A stretch of 64,000 nt of DNA from Hyphomicrobiales bacterium (GTDB taxonomy: Bacteria; Pseudomonadota; Alphaproteobacteria; Rhizobiales; Rhizobiaceae): contig UBTF01000016.1 in NCBI GenBank assembly GCA_900468285.1, positions 1-64,000 on the forward strand, given 5' to 3'. Below the pieces are notes generated by a model, which worked only from the letters and a program-made list of their open reading frames with translations, made no database searches and was not told the origin of the DNA. The position numbers and the translations under genes are program-made. Positions within the stretch are counted from its first letter, which is position 1, and each line of letters opens with the position of its first letter. Positions 44,640 to 55,433 of this stretch are shown in pieces.

Positions 44640-46496
44640 TTAGCTGCGATCCTGCTTCTTCGGCCCGCGTTTTTCGAAAGGCTTGTCTTTCTTGCCTTCG
44701 AATTTCGCTGGCTTGCCGCCGCTCGAATGGTCTCCGGCAGGCTTGGCCTTCTTCTTCCAAGGCTTGTCATCGCCGGGACGGCCGCCAGCATTGTCGGACT
44801 TGACGAATTTCTTCTGCGCTCTCGGTGGGCGCGTGTCCTCACGGTTGGCACCGGTCATGTCGGGCTTGCCGTCCATGGCCTTCACGCGAATGCCCTTTTC
44901 TAGCATCATGTCCTTGCCAAGAGCTGAAGTGAAACGGTCCACCGCATCTGCAGCCAGCTCCACATAGGTCTCGGTCTGCTGCATGCGGATCGCGCCGATG
45001 TCCTGGCGTGTCAGCTTGCCGAAGCGGCAGAGCATGGGAATAAGCCAGCGTGGTTCGGCATTCTGCTTGCGACCCACAGACAGTGTAAACCAGCCGCTGT
45101 CGGAAAAGTCGGAACGGTCGCGACGCGGCTCGTTGTTTTCCACGTGTTCGAAGCTGTCACGACGTGGCTTGCGGCCATCCAGCGAAACCTCGGCAATATC
45201 TTCAGGTGCAGAGCGACCGGAATGATAGAGGCGCACGAAAGCAGCGGCGACCTTCTCGGCACCATGCTGTTCCAGCAGCTTGGTGACGAAATCGCGCTCG
45301 TCGTCATTGACGTTTTCCTGCAGGGACGCATCGGCCAGAAGCCGCTCGCCATCGCGTTCGATGATCTCTTCGGCAGATGGAGGACGCACCCAGGCGGGGC
45401 TGACCTTCGCGCCTTCCAGCAGGCGCTCGGCCTTGCGGCGCTGGCTCATTGGCACGACGATCGCGCTGACGCCCTTCTGGCCCGCGCGGCCGGTACGGCC
45501 CGAGCGGTGCAGCAATGTTTCGGAATTGGTCGGCAGATCGGCGTGAATAACCAGTTCCAGCCCCGGCAGGTCGATACCACGTGCAGCAACGTCCGTTGCC
45601 ACGCAAACGCGAGCGCGGCCATCGCGCATGGCCTGCAGCGCGTGCGTACGCTCGTTCTGGCTCAATTCGCCAGACAGTGCCACGACGGAGAAGCCGCGAT
45701 TGTTGAGGCGCGCGGTCAAATGGTTGACGGCGGCGCGGGTGGAGCAGAACACGATGGCATTGCGGGCTTCATAAAAGCGCAGCGCATTGATGATGGCGTT
45801 CTCGCGGTCGGATGGCGAAACCACCATGGCGCGATATTCGATATCGACGTGCTGCTTCTGCTCGGATGTCGTCGCAACGCGCACGGCATTCTTCTGGTAG
45901 CTTTCGGCAAGCTTGGCGATGCTGCGCGAAACCGTTGCCGAGAACATCAGCGTGCGGCGTTCGGCAGGCGATTCTTCCAGAATGAATTCCAGATCTTCGC
46001 GGAAGCCGAGGTCGAGCATTTCGTCGGCCTCATCCAGCACCACGGCGCGAATGGACGAAAGGTCCAGCGCCTTGCGCTTGATGTGGTCGCAGAGGCGGCC
46101 CGGCGTGCCGACGATGATGTGGGCACCGCGTTCCAGCGTGCGGCGTTCGGCGCGGATGTCCATGCCGCCAACACAGGAAGCAATGGAGACACCGGTGAAT
46201 TCGTAAAGCCATTCCAGCTCGCGCTTCACCTGCATTGCAAGTTCGCGGGTCGGAGCAATGGCGATACCCAACGGGGCGCCTGCGGGGCCGAAGCGGCCGT
46301 TCTTCTGCAACAGCGTCGGCGCAATGGCGATGCCAAAGGCAACGGTCTTGCCAGAGCCCGTCTGGGCGGAAACCAGCGCGTCCTGTCCATCCAGCTCAGG
46401 CGCAAGCATCGCCTTCTGAACAGGTGTCAAATCTTTATAGCCGCGTTTTTCCAACGCCTGTGCAATCGCCGGGGCGATACCCTGGGTTTCTGTCAT
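44640..46496 (-). CDS. DEAD-box RNA helicase (DeaD/DbpA-like)
   Basis: A 618-residue ATP-dependent RNA helicase. Motifs are SAQTGSGKT, PTRELAMQ, VLDEADEMLDLGF, FSAT and HRSGRTGRAGQKG. A DbpA-type RNA-binding domain lies at about 475-560 (WFTLSVGRKQNAEPRWLIPMLCRFG), and a Lys-rich tail ends the protein. It probably acts in ribosome assembly, cold growth or mRNA decay. Confidence 0.93.
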   Translation of the reverse strand: MTETQGIAPAIAQALEKRGYKDLTPVQKAMLAPELDGQDALVSAQTGSGKTVAFGIAIAPTLLQKNGRFGPAGAPLGIAIAPTRELAMQVKRELEWLYEFTGVSIASCVGGMDIRAERRTLERGAHIIVGTPGRLCDHIKRKALDLSSIRAVVLDEADEMLDLGFREDLEFILEESPAERRTLMFSATVSRSIAKLAESYQKNAVRVATTSEQKQHVDIEYRAMVVSPSDRENAIINALRFYEARNAIVFCSTRAAVNHLTARLNNRGFSVVALSGELSQNERTHALQAMRDGRARVCVATDVAARGIDLPGLELVIHADLPTNSETLLHRSGRTGRAGQKGVSAIVVPMSQRRKAERLLEGAKVSPAWVRPPSAEEIIERDGERLLADASLQENVNDDERDFVTKLLEQHGAEKVAAAFVRLYHSGRSAPEDIAEVSLDGRKPRRDSFEHVENNEPRRDRSDFSDSGWFTLSVGRKQNAEPRWLIPMLCRFGKLTRQDIGAIRMQQTETYVELAADAVDRFTSALGKDMMLEKGIRVKAMDGKPDMTGANREDTRPPRAQKKFVKSDNAGGRPGDDKPWKKKAKPAGDHSSGGKPAKFEGKKDKPFEKRGPKKQDRS

Positions 46497-46850
46497 ATAC
46501 CGTCTTTCGGATATTGGGCTGCCTGCATCCGCTTGAAACCATTAGATCATAAGGGTTATAAAGCAGCCGACACGGGCCATTTCGGCCATTCAGCCAGTTG
46601 AATTGACGCGCTCATACTGGAAATGGCGAGGTTTGTACAGACCACAGCGGTACGCTTGTCGCATTGGAACACGCGTGTGGGGGTCGGCTTCGCCTTCAAG
46701 GCGTACCGTGCGGTCCATAAACGGCATTGCGTGGACCATGCCTTTTCGCTATGAGACCCGCAACTTGAGGCCTTTCCTTCAGGGGAGGCCGACTGGGTTG
46801 TGCTCTTGCCCACCGCGTCCGGTGGCAAATTGGGATGGTACTGGTCAACT
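46497..46850. other. Intergenic region between DEAD helicase and lysC
   Basis: About 350 bases with divergent promoters. A small hairpin (GGCCTTTCC, loop TTCA, GGGGAGGCC, about 46769-46790) lies in the lysC leader. Open frames of up to about 116 codons here have no domains or ribosome sites. I cannot match it to a known riboswitch. Confidence 0.4.
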
Positions 46851-48128
46851 ATGGCTCGCATTGTCATGAAATTCGGCGGCACGTCCGTCGCAAATCTCGA
46901 ACGCATTCATAATGTCGCACGGCATGTGAAACGCGAGGTGGATGCTGGCCATGAAGTGGCCGTCGTCGTTTCCGCCATGTCCGGCAAAACCAACGAGCTG
47001 GTGGACTGGGTTCAGAACACGCCGAAGGTTGCCGGTTCCAAGGAGACCTCCTTTTACGATGCGCGCGAATATGACGCCATCGTCGCATCCGGCGAGCAGG
47101 TGACCTCGGGTCTTCTCGCCATTGCCTTGCAGTCCATGGGCATCAATGCCCGTTCCTGGCAGGGCTGGCAGATCCCGATCCGCACAGATAATGCCCATGG
47201 CGCCGCCCGCATTCTGGATATTGATGGCTCCGATATCATTCGCCGCATGGGCGAAGGTCAGGTTGCCGTTGTTGCCGGTTTCCAGGGCTTGGGCCCGGAC
47301 AACCGCATCGCGACGCTGGGTCGTGGTGGTTCCGATACGTCGGCTGTTGCCATCGCCGCTGCCGTCAAGGCAGACCGTTGCGATATCTATACGGATGTCG
47401 ATGGCGTCTATACCACCGACCCGCGCATCGTGCCGAAGGCGCGCCGCCTGAAGAAGGTGGCCTTCGAAGAAATGCTGGAAATGGCGTCTCTTGGCGCAAA
47501 GGTCTTGCAGGTTCGCTCGGTCGAGCTTGCCATGGTGCACAAGGTTCGCACCTTCGTACGCTCCAGTTTCGAGGATCCCGATGCGCCGGGCATGGGTGAC
47601 CTTATCAATCCGCCCGGTACTTTGATTTGTGACGAGGAAGAAATCGTGGAACAGGAAGTCGTAACCGGCATCGCCTATGCCAAGGATGAAGCACAAATCT
47701 CGCTGCGCCGCCTGTCAGACCGGCCGGGCGTTTCTGCTGCCATTTTCGGACCTCTGGCCGAAGCCCATATCAATGTCGACATGATTGTGCAGAACATCTC
47801 TGAAGATGGTTCGCGCACCGACATGACCTTCACCGTGCCCTCGGGCGATATGCCAAAGGCCATCAAGGTTCTGGAAGACAACAAGACGCAGATCGGCTTT
47901 GACGTCGTTCAGAACGAGACGGGTCTGGCCAAGGTGTCGGTCATCGGCATCGGCATGCGCAGCCATGCGGGCGTTGCGGCCAGCGCTTTCAAGGCACTTG
48001 CTGAAAAAAACATCAACATCAAAGCCATCACGACGTCGGAAATCAAGATTTCCATTCTTATTGACGGTGCCTACGCGGAACTTGCAGTTCGTACTTTGCA
48101 TTCTGCTTACGGTCTGGATAAGAGTTGA
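46851..48128 (+). CDS. lysC: Aspartate kinase
   Basis: A 425-residue enzyme for the first step of the lysine, methionine and threonine pathway. It has KFGGTSV, TLGRGGSDTSAVAIAAA, YTDVDGVYTTDPR and two C-terminal ACT domains (about 265-410). ATG 46851 gives the standard MARIVMKFGGTSVAN start. It is followed by ptsP in the usual rhizobial order. Confidence 0.97.
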   Translation: MARIVMKFGGTSVANLERIHNVARHVKREVDAGHEVAVVVSAMSGKTNELVDWVQNTPKVAGSKETSFYDAREYDAIVASGEQVTSGLLAIALQSMGINARSWQGWQIPIRTDNAHGAARILDIDGSDIIRRMGEGQVAVVAGFQGLGPDNRIATLGRGGSDTSAVAIAAAVKADRCDIYTDVDGVYTTDPRIVPKARRLKKVAFEEMLEMASLGAKVLQVRSVELAMVHKVRTFVRSSFEDPDAPGMGDLINPPGTLICDEEEIVEQEVVTGIAYAKDEAQISLRRLSDRPGVSAAIFGPLAEAHINVDMIVQNISEDGSRTDMTFTVPSGDMPKAIKVLEDNKTQIGFDVVQNETGLAKVSVIGIGMRSHAGVAASAFKALAEKNINIKAITTSEIKISILIDGAYAELAVRTLHSAYGLDKS

Positions 48129-48298
48129 TTCTGTAACGTCGATACACGTCATCCGATTCTTTTCGGATTGATTGAGTCCTAGACGTTGCGTTGACTGCGC
48201 ATCCCTGCCGTCAGGCTTGCTGTGCAGGCTTTGTTTTGGGGGATCCTTTGATGCGGGCCGTCGTGGCCCGCATGTGAAGGTGTCAGGGAGCACACGCG

Positions 48299-50566
48299 AT
48301 GAGAGACCTTTCCGCAGGTCCACGCGTTCTTCTCAAGCGGCTTCGCGAAATGATGGCGGAGCACCTTGAGCCACAAGAGCGCCTCGACCAGATTGTCCGA
48401 CAGATCGCCAGCAACATGGTGGCGGAGGTTTGCTCCGTCTATGTGCTTCGTTCGGACAGTGTGCTGGAGCTTTATGCCACCGAAGGATTGAACAAGGACG
48501 CCGTCCATCTTGCCCAGTTGAAAATGGGGCAAGGTCTTGTCGGCACCATCGCCGCATCGGCCCAGCCGCTCAATCTTTCCGATGCGCAGGCGCATCCTGC
48601 ATTCCGCTATCTCCCTGAAACAGGTGAAGAAATTTATCATTCCTTCCTGGGTGTACCGATTTTGAGATCCGGTCGCACTCTTGGCGTTCTTGTCGTTCAG
48701 AACAAGACCAGCCGGACCTATCGGGAGGATGAAGTTGAAGCGCTTGAAACAACCGCAATGCTTATTGCGGAAATCGTGGCGAGCGGTGAATTGAAGAAAA
48801 TCACCCGTCCCGGTGTGGAATTGGACCTGACACGGGCCGTTTCCATCGATGGCGATGCCTATGGCGAAGGCATCGGCCTTGGTCACGTTGTCCTGCACGA
48901 TCCGCGAATCGTCGTCACCAATCTGCTCAATGAAGATGCCGACATGGAAATCACGCGGCTTGCCGAGGCTATCGGCTCGCTGCGGCTATCCATTGACGAC
49001 ATGCTTCAGCGCCGCGATGTCGCGACCGAAGGCGAGCATCGTGAAGTTCTGGAGACTTACCGCATGTTTGCCCATGATCAGGGCTGGGTGCGGCGCATGG
49101 AAGAGGCCATTCGAAATGGCCTGACGGCGGAAGCTGCGGTCGAGAAGGTGCAGAGCGATACCAAGGCGCGCATGATGCGCCTGACCGATCCCTATCTGCG
49201 TGAGCGGATGCATGATTTCGATGATCTGGCCAACCGGTTGCTGCGTCAGCTGATCGGTTTTGGTGGTCGCGGACCAGAGCAGGAATTTCCAACGGATGCC
49301 ATCGTTCTGGCCCGCGCAATGGGTGCTGCCGAACTGTTGGACTATCCGCGCGAGAAACTGCGCGGGCTGGTTCTGGAAGACGGCGCGGTTACCAGCCACG
49401 TGGTCATCGTCGCCCGCGCCATGGGCATTCCCATCATTGGCCAAGCGGTCGGCATCGTCGCGCTCGCCGAAAACAACGATCCCATCATCATCGATGGCGA
49501 CGACGGCCAGGTGCATCTGCGCCCCGTCGTAGACCTGCAGCGCGCTTACGAGGAGAAGGTCCGCCTGCGCGCCAAGCGTCAGGAACAGTTCCGCGCGCTT
49601 CGCGATGTCGAGCCTGTCAGCAAGGATGGCGTGCGCGTCGATCTGAAGATGAATGCCGGCCTGCTGGTCGATCTGCCGCAGCTGGACGAATCCGGCGCTG
49701 ACGGCATCGGTCTGTTCCGCACCGAGCTGCAGTTCATGATTGCCTCCAACATGCCGAAGGGCGAGGAACAGGAAGCATTTTATCGCAGTGTACTGCGCAA
49801 CGCCAAGGGCAAGCCCGTCACCTTCCGCACGCTCGATATCGGCGGTGACAAGGTCGTGTCCTATATGCGCGGTCAGGAAGAGGAAAATCCGGCGCTTGGC
49901 TGGCGCGCCATCCGCCTGTCGCTCGACCGCCCCGGTCTTATGCGGACCCAGATGCGTGCCCTTCTGCGCGCCGCTTCGGGTGCCGAACTGCGCATCATGC
50001 TGCCAATGATTACTGAAGTGGCCGAAATCCGTGCCGCCCGCGAGCTTCTGCAGAAAGAAGTGCAGCATCTGTCGAAATTCGGCCATTCGCTGCCGCGCAA
50101 GCTGCAATTTGGCGCCATGCTGGAAGTGCCGTCGCTCATGTGGCAGCTGGATGAGCTGATGTCGGAAGTCGATTTCGTCTCGGTTGGTTCAAACGACCTT
50201 TTCCAGTTCACCATGGCGGTGGATCGCGGCAACGCCCGGGTTTCTGACCGTTTCGATAATCTTGGCAAGCCCTTCCTGCGAATCCTGCGCGATATCGTTC
50301 GAGCCGGAACACGCAACAACACCCATGTCACGCTGTGCGGGGAAATGGCGAGCAAGCCGCTTTCCGCAATGGCGCTGATCGGTCTTGGGTTCCGCTCGAT
50401 TTCCATGTCGCCAACAGCCATCGGTCCGGTCAAGGCCATGCTGCTGGGACTGGATGTGGCGACGCTTTCGGAAGAGCTGGAAGCGGCACTTGACGACAAC
50501 AAGTCGGTGGAAAGCACGCGCCAGCTGCTTTTGCGCTTTGCAGCGACCCATTCCATCCCTATTTGA
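48299..50566 (+). CDS. ptsP: Phosphoenolpyruvate-protein phosphotransferase of the nitrogen PTS
   Basis: A 755-residue EI-Ntr. An N-terminal GAF domain (about 15-160) precedes the EI core. The phospho-His is in GAVTSHVVIVARAMG (about 365). PEP-binding motifs are FRTLDIGGDK, SVGSNDLFQFTMAVDR and CGEMAS. It starts the PTS-Ntr cascade that controls potassium, nitrogen and carbon responses. The 170-base gap before it is lysC trailer and ptsP leader. Confidence 0.96.
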   Translation: MRDLSAGPRVLLKRLREMMAEHLEPQERLDQIVRQIASNMVAEVCSVYVLRSDSVLELYATEGLNKDAVHLAQLKMGQGLVGTIAASAQPLNLSDAQAHPAFRYLPETGEEIYHSFLGVPILRSGRTLGVLVVQNKTSRTYREDEVEALETTAMLIAEIVASGELKKITRPGVELDLTRAVSIDGDAYGEGIGLGHVVLHDPRIVVTNLLNEDADMEITRLAEAIGSLRLSIDDMLQRRDVATEGEHREVLETYRMFAHDQGWVRRMEEAIRNGLTAEAAVEKVQSDTKARMMRLTDPYLRERMHDFDDLANRLLRQLIGFGGRGPEQEFPTDAIVLARAMGAAELLDYPREKLRGLVLEDGAVTSHVVIVARAMGIPIIGQAVGIVALAENNDPIIIDGDDGQVHLRPVVDLQRAYEEKVRLRAKRQEQFRALRDVEPVSKDGVRVDLKMNAGLLVDLPQLDESGADGIGLFRTELQFMIASNMPKGEEQEAFYRSVLRNAKGKPVTFRTLDIGGDKVVSYMRGQEEENPALGWRAIRLSLDRPGLMRTQMRALLRAASGAELRIMLPMITEVAEIRAARELLQKEVQHLSKFGHSLPRKLQFGAMLEVPSLMWQLDELMSEVDFVSVGSNDLFQFTMAVDRGNARVSDRFDNLGKPFLRILRDIVRAGTRNNTHVTLCGEMASKPLSAMALIGLGFRSISMSPTAIGPVKAMLLGLDVATLSEELEAALDDNKSVESTRQLLLRFAATHSIPI

Positions 50567-50595
50567 GAATGACGAAAAATTGGAGTGCGTGACAG

Positions 50596-51675
50596 GTGGC
50601 GAAGCTTCCCGTCGAGAAAATGCGTGAGCTTGAGCGGCGTTTCGGTGAAATCGAAGCGCGCATGTCGGCTGGCCCGGCCGCCGATGTCTATGTAAAGCTC
50701 GCGTCGGAATATTCGGAATTGCAGCCGGTGGTCAAAACCATTCGGGAGTATGAGAAGGCGCTGGCAGAAGTGGCCGATCTTGAAGCGCTTCTTGCGGACA
50801 AGTCGACTGACAGGGACATGCGCGATCTTGCCGAAGCCGAGCTTCCGGAAATGTCGGAGCGTATCGAGCAGCTCGAGAAAGACATGCAGATTCTTCTTCT
50901 GCCGAAGGATGCTGCGGATGAGAAGAGCGCCATCGTTGAAATCCGTGCCGGTACGGGCGGTTCGGAGGCTGCACTTTTCGCGGGCAACCTCTTTCGCATG
51001 TATGAACGCTTCGCCAGCACCAAGGGCTGGAAGGTCGAGGTCCTTTCCGCCAGCGAAGGGGAAGCAGGGGGCTTCAAGGAAATCATCGCCACCATTACCG
51101 GACGCGGCGTTTTCTCCAAGCTGAAGTTCGAATCCGGCGTTCACCGCGTTCAGCGCGTCCCGGAAACGGAAGCGAGCGGACGCATCCACACCTCTGCGGC
51201 AACGGTTGCGGTTCTGCCAGAGGCTGAAGAGATCGATATTGAAATTCGCCCTGAAGACATCCGCATCGATACGATGCGCGCTTCGGGCGCTGGCGGCCAA
51301 CACGTTAACACCACGGACTCGGCGGTGCGTATTACCCACCTGCCGACCGGTCTTATCGTGACGTCGTCAGAAAAATCCCAGCACCAGAACAGGGCGAAAG
51401 CCATGCAGGTGTTACGTTCGCGTCTTTACGATATCGAGCGCCAGAAGGTGGACAGCGAAAGGTCGGCGGACCGCAAGAGCCAGGTCGGCTCCGGCGACAG
51501 GTCTGAACGCATCCGCACCTATAATTTCCCGCAGGGGCGCGTGACCGATCACCGCATAAACCTCACCCTTTACAAGCTGGACCGCATGATAGAAGGCGAT
51601 ATCGATGAGATGGTCGATGCCTTGATCGCCGATTATCAAGCCGGCCAACTCGCCCAGCTTGGCGAACAACAGTGA
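50596..51675 (+). CDS. prfA: Peptide chain release factor 1
   Basis: A 359-residue RF1. It has GGQ in [15 protein letters not shown] and the anticodon-like [15 protein letters not shown] segment of RF1. GTG 50596 is the start. It overlaps prmC by 4 bases (GTGA), linking the release factor with its modifying enzyme. Confidence 0.97.
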   Translation: MAKLPVEKMRELERRFGEIEARMSAGPAADVYVKLASEYSELQPVVKTIREYEKALAEVADLEALLADKSTDRDMRDLAEAELPEMSERIEQLEKDMQILLLPKDAADEKSAIVEIRAGTGGSEAALFAGNLFRMYERFASTKGWKVEVLSASEGEAGGFKEIIATITGRGVFSKLKFESGVHRVQRVPETEASGRIHTSAATVAVLPEAEEIDIEIRPEDIRIDTMRASGAGGQHVNTTDSAVRITHLPTGLIVTSSEKSQHQNRAKAMQVLRSRLYDIERQKVDSERSADRKSQVGSGDRSERIRTYNFPQGRVTDHRINLTLYKLDRMIEGDIDEMVDALIADYQAGQLAQLGEQQ

Positions 51676-52538
51676 CAGGAAGTTCGCGCACCGTTCGCGA
51701 GCTCGTCGCTGCGATGCGTGCGCGTCTTGCCGCCGCGCAACTGGCCGATCCACTGAACGATGCGCGTTTGTTGATCGGCGAGGTGCTTGGCTTCTCGCTA
51801 ACAGACTTCCTTCTGAATGATCAGCGGCCTGTGAGCGCAGATGAATTCGCGCGGGTAGAGGCCATGATTGCCCGTCGTGAAAGACGTGAACCCGTGCACC
51901 GCATTCTCGGCCACCGCGAGTTCTATGGCCTCGATCTGCTCCTGTCGCCCGGCACGCTGGAACCTCGGCCCGATACGGAAGTGCTTGTCGATGCTCTGCT
52001 GCCTCACCTCCGACGCCTGGTTGCGGCCAAGGGTCAGGCCCGAATTTTGGATATGGGTATCGGCACGGGTGCCATCTGTCTTGCGCTTCTCCACGAATGC
52101 CCGGGCGCGACGGGCCTCGGCAGCGATATCTCACGCGACGCCATGCAGACGGCGCGAAGAAATGCGGAGCGTCATGGCTTGGCTGACCGGTTTGAGACCG
52201 TGGAAAGCAACTGGTTCGACCAAATTTCCGGTCGTTTTGACATAATCGTGTCGAATCCGCCCTATATACGGTCAGATGTGATCGAAACGCTGGATCGTGA
52301 TGTCAGGGATTTCGATCCGATGGCTGCACTGGATGGTGGCGAAGACGGGCTGGCGCCTTACCGAGACATTGCCGAAAATGCAGCGGATTTCCTTGGGGAT
52401 GACGGGCTTGTCGGCCTTGAAATTGGATATGATCAGAAGCTAACTGTGACGGCCCTGTTTGAGCACAACGGGTTTCGGTGCGTCGAAGCTGTGAAAGACT
52501 TTGGCGGCAATGACAGGGCATTGGTATTTTGCAAATAG
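51672..52538 (+). CDS. prmC: Release factor glutamine methyltransferase
   Basis: A 288-residue SAM methyltransferase that methylates the glutamine of the RF1/RF2 GGQ motif. NPPY in [21 protein letters not shown] binds the target amide, and [17 protein letters not shown] binds SAM. It starts at GTG 51672, overlapping the prfA stop codon. Confidence 0.97.
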   Translation: MTGSSRTVRELVAAMRARLAAAQLADPLNDARLLIGEVLGFSLTDFLLNDQRPVSADEFARVEAMIARRERREPVHRILGHREFYGLDLLLSPGTLEPRPDTEVLVDALLPHLRRLVAAKGQARILDMGIGTGAICLALLHECPGATGLGSDISRDAMQTARRNAERHGLADRFETVESNWFDQISGRFDIIVSNPPYIRSDVIETLDRDVRDFDPMAALDGGEDGLAPYRDIAENAADFLGDDGLVGLEIGYDQKLTVTALFEHNGFRCVEAVKDFGGNDRALVFCK

Positions 52539-52926
52539 ATTGCATCAATCCTATATGCTTTTTGTTCAAGGATATTTTGCAAAGCAAAAGAAAAGGCTTG
52601 GATTTCCGCAGGAAGCGGGATAGTTTGCGGCAACATGCTGGGTGGCTGAGGGCGAATTTAGATTCGCCAGAGTATGGATCAGTCCCGAAGCGGGTTTCTT
52701 TTAGAACCCTGAAAGGCTGGGCATTCCCGGCATGTGAATCAGTAAACTTTGTTCGCAGGCGGCTCGATGCAGCATTTGCGCATCCGGGCATTATACGCGA
52801 GGTCTTTGTCCAAAAGGCAAGGCGCGCGGTGGGAGCATTTCGGTAGACTGGCCGTGATAGCCGTTATTCCGGATTGCATCGTAACAACGAGAATTATCAG
52901 CAAAACAGAATTCAGGTGAGCAATTG
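52539..52926. other. Intergenic region between prmC and DUF4167 gene
   Basis: About 390 bases. A plus-strand frame (52529-52846, 105 codons) has no domain, overlaps prmC and lacks a ribosome site, so it is not called. It presumably holds the DUF4167 promoter. No clear hairpin or palindrome is seen. Confidence 0.4.
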
Positions 52927-53784
52927 ATGAGGCCAGGACAGCAAAACAAGCGCGGCCGGGGGCGTGGTAGCAACAACAATAACAGCGGTGGCGGTGGCGG
53001 AAATAATAATAACAATTTCAACCGCAAAGGCGGCAATCCGCTAACCCGCACCTACGACAGCTCCGGTCCCGATGTTAAGATCCGTGGCACGGCCCAGCAC
53101 ATAGCCGAAAAATACGCGACACTCGCACGGGATGCCCAGAGCTCCGGCGATCGCGTCATGGCCGAGAACTATCTGCAGCACGCGGAACATTATAACCGTA
53201 TCATCGCAACTGCCCAGGCGCAGATGCAGGAACGCTTCCAGCGTGATGATCGCGGCGAGTTCCAGCAGGAGCGCGATGGTGACGAGATTGAAGGCGACGA
53301 TAACGACGACAACGTCGGTTCGATGTCGTCGGCGCAAGATCATTCAGAACAGCGTTCGCAGCGCAACGAACAGCCTGAACGCCAGGAGCGGCAGGACCGT
53401 TCGGAACGTCAGGATCGCCCGGAGCGACAGGACCGCAATGAGCGACGCGACCGTCGTGAGCGCCCGGCCCGGCCAGAACGCCAGCCGCGTGAAGCGCAGG
53501 ACGAAAACGGAAACAACAACACCAACGCACCCGCGCCAGTTGCTGCTCCTGTTTACGACGCGAGTTCGGCGCCTCAGCCTGTAATCGAAGGTACGCCGAA
53601 GGAAGTTGCCGTCGAAGAGGAAGCCCAGGGCAGCACCGCAGCAACCGAGCGCGCTCCACGTCGTCCGCGCAGCACAAGCCCACGTCCCCGTCGTCCGCGT
53701 CGTACTGCGGGTGAAGAGGGCGAAGCCGCTGCAGAAGGATCTGAAGGCGGCGAGGCTCCAAAACTGGAAAACGCCGCGGAATAA
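52927..53784 (+). CDS. DUF4167 domain-containing protein
   Basis: A 285-residue alphaproteobacterial protein. The N-terminus is Gly/Asn-rich, with poly-Asn runs. The DUF4167 core (about 40-105) contains RTYDSSGPDVKIRGTAQHIAEKYATLARDAQSSGDRVMAENYLQHAEHYNRI. A long Arg/Glu/Gln/Asp-rich repetitive region and a basic-acidic tail follow. The composition suggests an RNA- or ribosome-associated role, but none is established here. ATG 52927 is used. Confidence 0.9.
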   Translation: MRPGQQNKRGRGRGSNNNNSGGGGGNNNNNFNRKGGNPLTRTYDSSGPDVKIRGTAQHIAEKYATLARDAQSSGDRVMAENYLQHAEHYNRIIATAQAQMQERFQRDDRGEFQQERDGDEIEGDDNDDNVGSMSSAQDHSEQRSQRNEQPERQERQDRSERQDRPERQDRNERRDRRERPARPERQPREAQDENGNNNTNAPAPVAAPVYDASSAPQPVIEGTPKEVAVEEEAQGSTAATERAPRRPRSTSPRPRRPRRTAGEEGEAAAEGSEGGEAPKLENAAE

Positions 53785-53805
53785 TCCGCATATTCTGCCA
53801 AGATT

Positions 53806-53832
53806 AAAAACCCGGCTAGCCCGGGTTTTTTT
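53806..53832 (+). terminator. Intrinsic terminator after the DUF4167 gene
   Basis: AAAAACCCGG (53806-53815) pairs with CCGGGTTTTT (53821-53830), with a CTAGC loop and further T residues to 53832. It lies 22 bases after the stop codon. Confidence 0.92.
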
Positions 53833-53967
53833 ATGCTTTGCGCGCAGCTGTTTGAGCAGAGGAAATGGTTCGCGCGATGCTCGACCGCCAGCTGGCAGTG
53901 TCGAAGGATTGAGGGTCTAAAGCGCCACTGGGTTATAGATCGGCTTTTGCAGCGCCCCTGCCGTTAC

Positions 53968-55416
53968 TCACAATTCCGCTGCTTGTCCTGATTTGCCAGT
54001 GTCAATTTTACGGACGTTTACGAGAGAGGACGTTTGGCGGGAAACGTACTGGCCGCCAGCCTTCGCGTCTGCGAGCAGGCCGTCATTTAGGACGGATTTT
54101 CCGCGTAACAGAAGCCGTATTGGCCAGCCCTGAACCTCAAGTCCTTCATATGGCGTGTAGTCAGAGCCATGAGACAGCAAGTCGTTGGTGATCGTCACCT
54201 TCCGTGCGGGATCCCAGAGAGCAATATCGGCGTCCGCTCCAACGGCGATTGTTCCTTTGTGCGGATAAAGGCCGTATAGCTTGGCGTGGTTGGTGGACGT
54301 CTGCGCGACGAACTGGTTGAGCGATATACGGCCCTTCATCACGCCCTCGGAAAAGAGAATCGGCAGGCGGGTTGCCACGCCAGGAATACCGTTCGGTATC
54401 CAGCGAAAGCTTCCCTTACCCTTCTCGTTCAGTTTTCCCTGCGGGTCGTCATAGCGGAATGGGCAATGGTCTGACGAGAACAGATCAAAGACATCCTGTT
54501 CCAGACCCTCCCAGCAGGCATCCTGGCTCTGTGTGTCGCGAGGTGGCGGCGAGCATACAAATTTCGCGCCCTCAAGCGCGTCCTGGTCAAGATCTGCGGC
54601 CGTCAGCATTAGATATTGTGGGCAGGTTTCGCCTGCGATCTTCTGGCCTCGCATTCTCGCTCTGCGGATTTCTTCCATGGCCTCACGATTGGAAACGTGA
54701 ACGATGACGATAGGAACGTCCACGATTTCCGCCAGCGACAAGGCACGGTGCGTCGCTTCACGTTCCGCTGCAATTGGGCGCGTGGTGGCATGGTATTTCG
54801 GCGCAAACTTGCCTTCGTCCTCGTGACGTCCGATCAGATAGCGGATTGCATCTTCGTTCTCGCAATGGACCATGACGAGAGCACCGGTGCGCCGCGCCGC
54901 ATCCAGCGTGTCCAATATCTGATCGTCACGCAGTCGCAGCCCCTCATAGGTCATGAAGACCTTCAAGGACGTATAGCCTGCAGCGACGAGGGCCGGGAGT
55001 TCCTGCCCCAAGACCTCGGCAGTCGGATCGGTTATCACCAGATGAAAAGCAACATCCGTATAGCATTTCCCCTCGGCTTTGGCGTGATATTCCTTGAGGG
55101 CCTCCCGGAGTGTCTGGCCTTTCTCCTGCATGCAGAAGGTCAACACGGTGCTGTTGCCGCCGATAACGGCAGACCGCGTCCCGCTTTCGAAGTCGTCAGC
55201 CATGACGACGCCTTCTCCAGAGGGCTGGTCCAGGTGGACGTGGCTGTCGATTCCACCTGGCAATACGAAGAGGCCCGTGGCGTCGATGATTTCTGCTGCG
55301 TCTCCAAGCCCCGTGGAGAGAGAGGCGATCTTTCCGTCGAGAATACCGATATCACAAACGAAGGTATCGCTTGCCGTCGCTACGGTTCCGTTCCGGATGA
55401 TTGTATCAAAGCGCAT
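53968..55416 (-). CDS. Dihydropyrimidinase/D-hydantoinase family enzyme
   Basis: A 482-residue cyclic amidohydrolase. Metal ligands are His59 and His61 (GIDSHVHLDQP), the carboxylated Lys near 152 (YTSLKVFMTYEG), His in VMVHCEN and VIVHVSNRE, and Asp in SSDHCPFRY. It opens hydantoin or dihydropyrimidine rings to N-carbamoyl acids. It lies downstream of a cysteine desulfurase-like gene and an amino-acid ABC transporter. No carbamoylase is nearby, so uracil or hydantoin catabolism cannot be completed within the operon. Confidence 0.93.
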   Translation of the reverse strand: MRFDTIIRNGTVATASDTFVCDIGILDGKIASLSTGLGDAAEIIDATGLFVLPGGIDSHVHLDQPSGEGVVMADDFESGTRSAVIGGNSTVLTFCMQEKGQTLREALKEYHAKAEGKCYTDVAFHLVITDPTAEVLGQELPALVAAGYTSLKVFMTYEGLRLRDDQILDTLDAARRTGALVMVHCENEDAIRYLIGRHEDEGKFAPKYHATTRPIAAEREATHRALSLAEIVDVPIVIVHVSNREAMEEIRRARMRGQKIAGETCPQYLMLTAADLDQDALEGAKFVCSPPPRDTQSQDACWEGLEQDVFDLFSSDHCPFRYDDPQGKLNEKGKGSFRWIPNGIPGVATRLPILFSEGVMKGRISLNQFVAQTSTNHAKLYGLYPHKGTIAVGADADIALWDPARKVTITNDLLSHGSDYTPYEGLEVQGWPIRLLLRGKSVLNDGLLADAKAGGQYVSRQTSSLVNVRKIDTGKSGQAAEL

Positions 55417-55433
55417 CGATGCCCGACCTTTTC

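Noticed and set aside
45144..46601. 485-codon plus-strand frame opposite the DEAD helicase
   Set aside because: The helicase motifs are all on the minus strand; this frame has no recognisable domain.
52529..52846. 105-codon frame between prmC and DUF4167
   Set aside because: It starts inside prmC, has no ribosome site and no recognisable domain.
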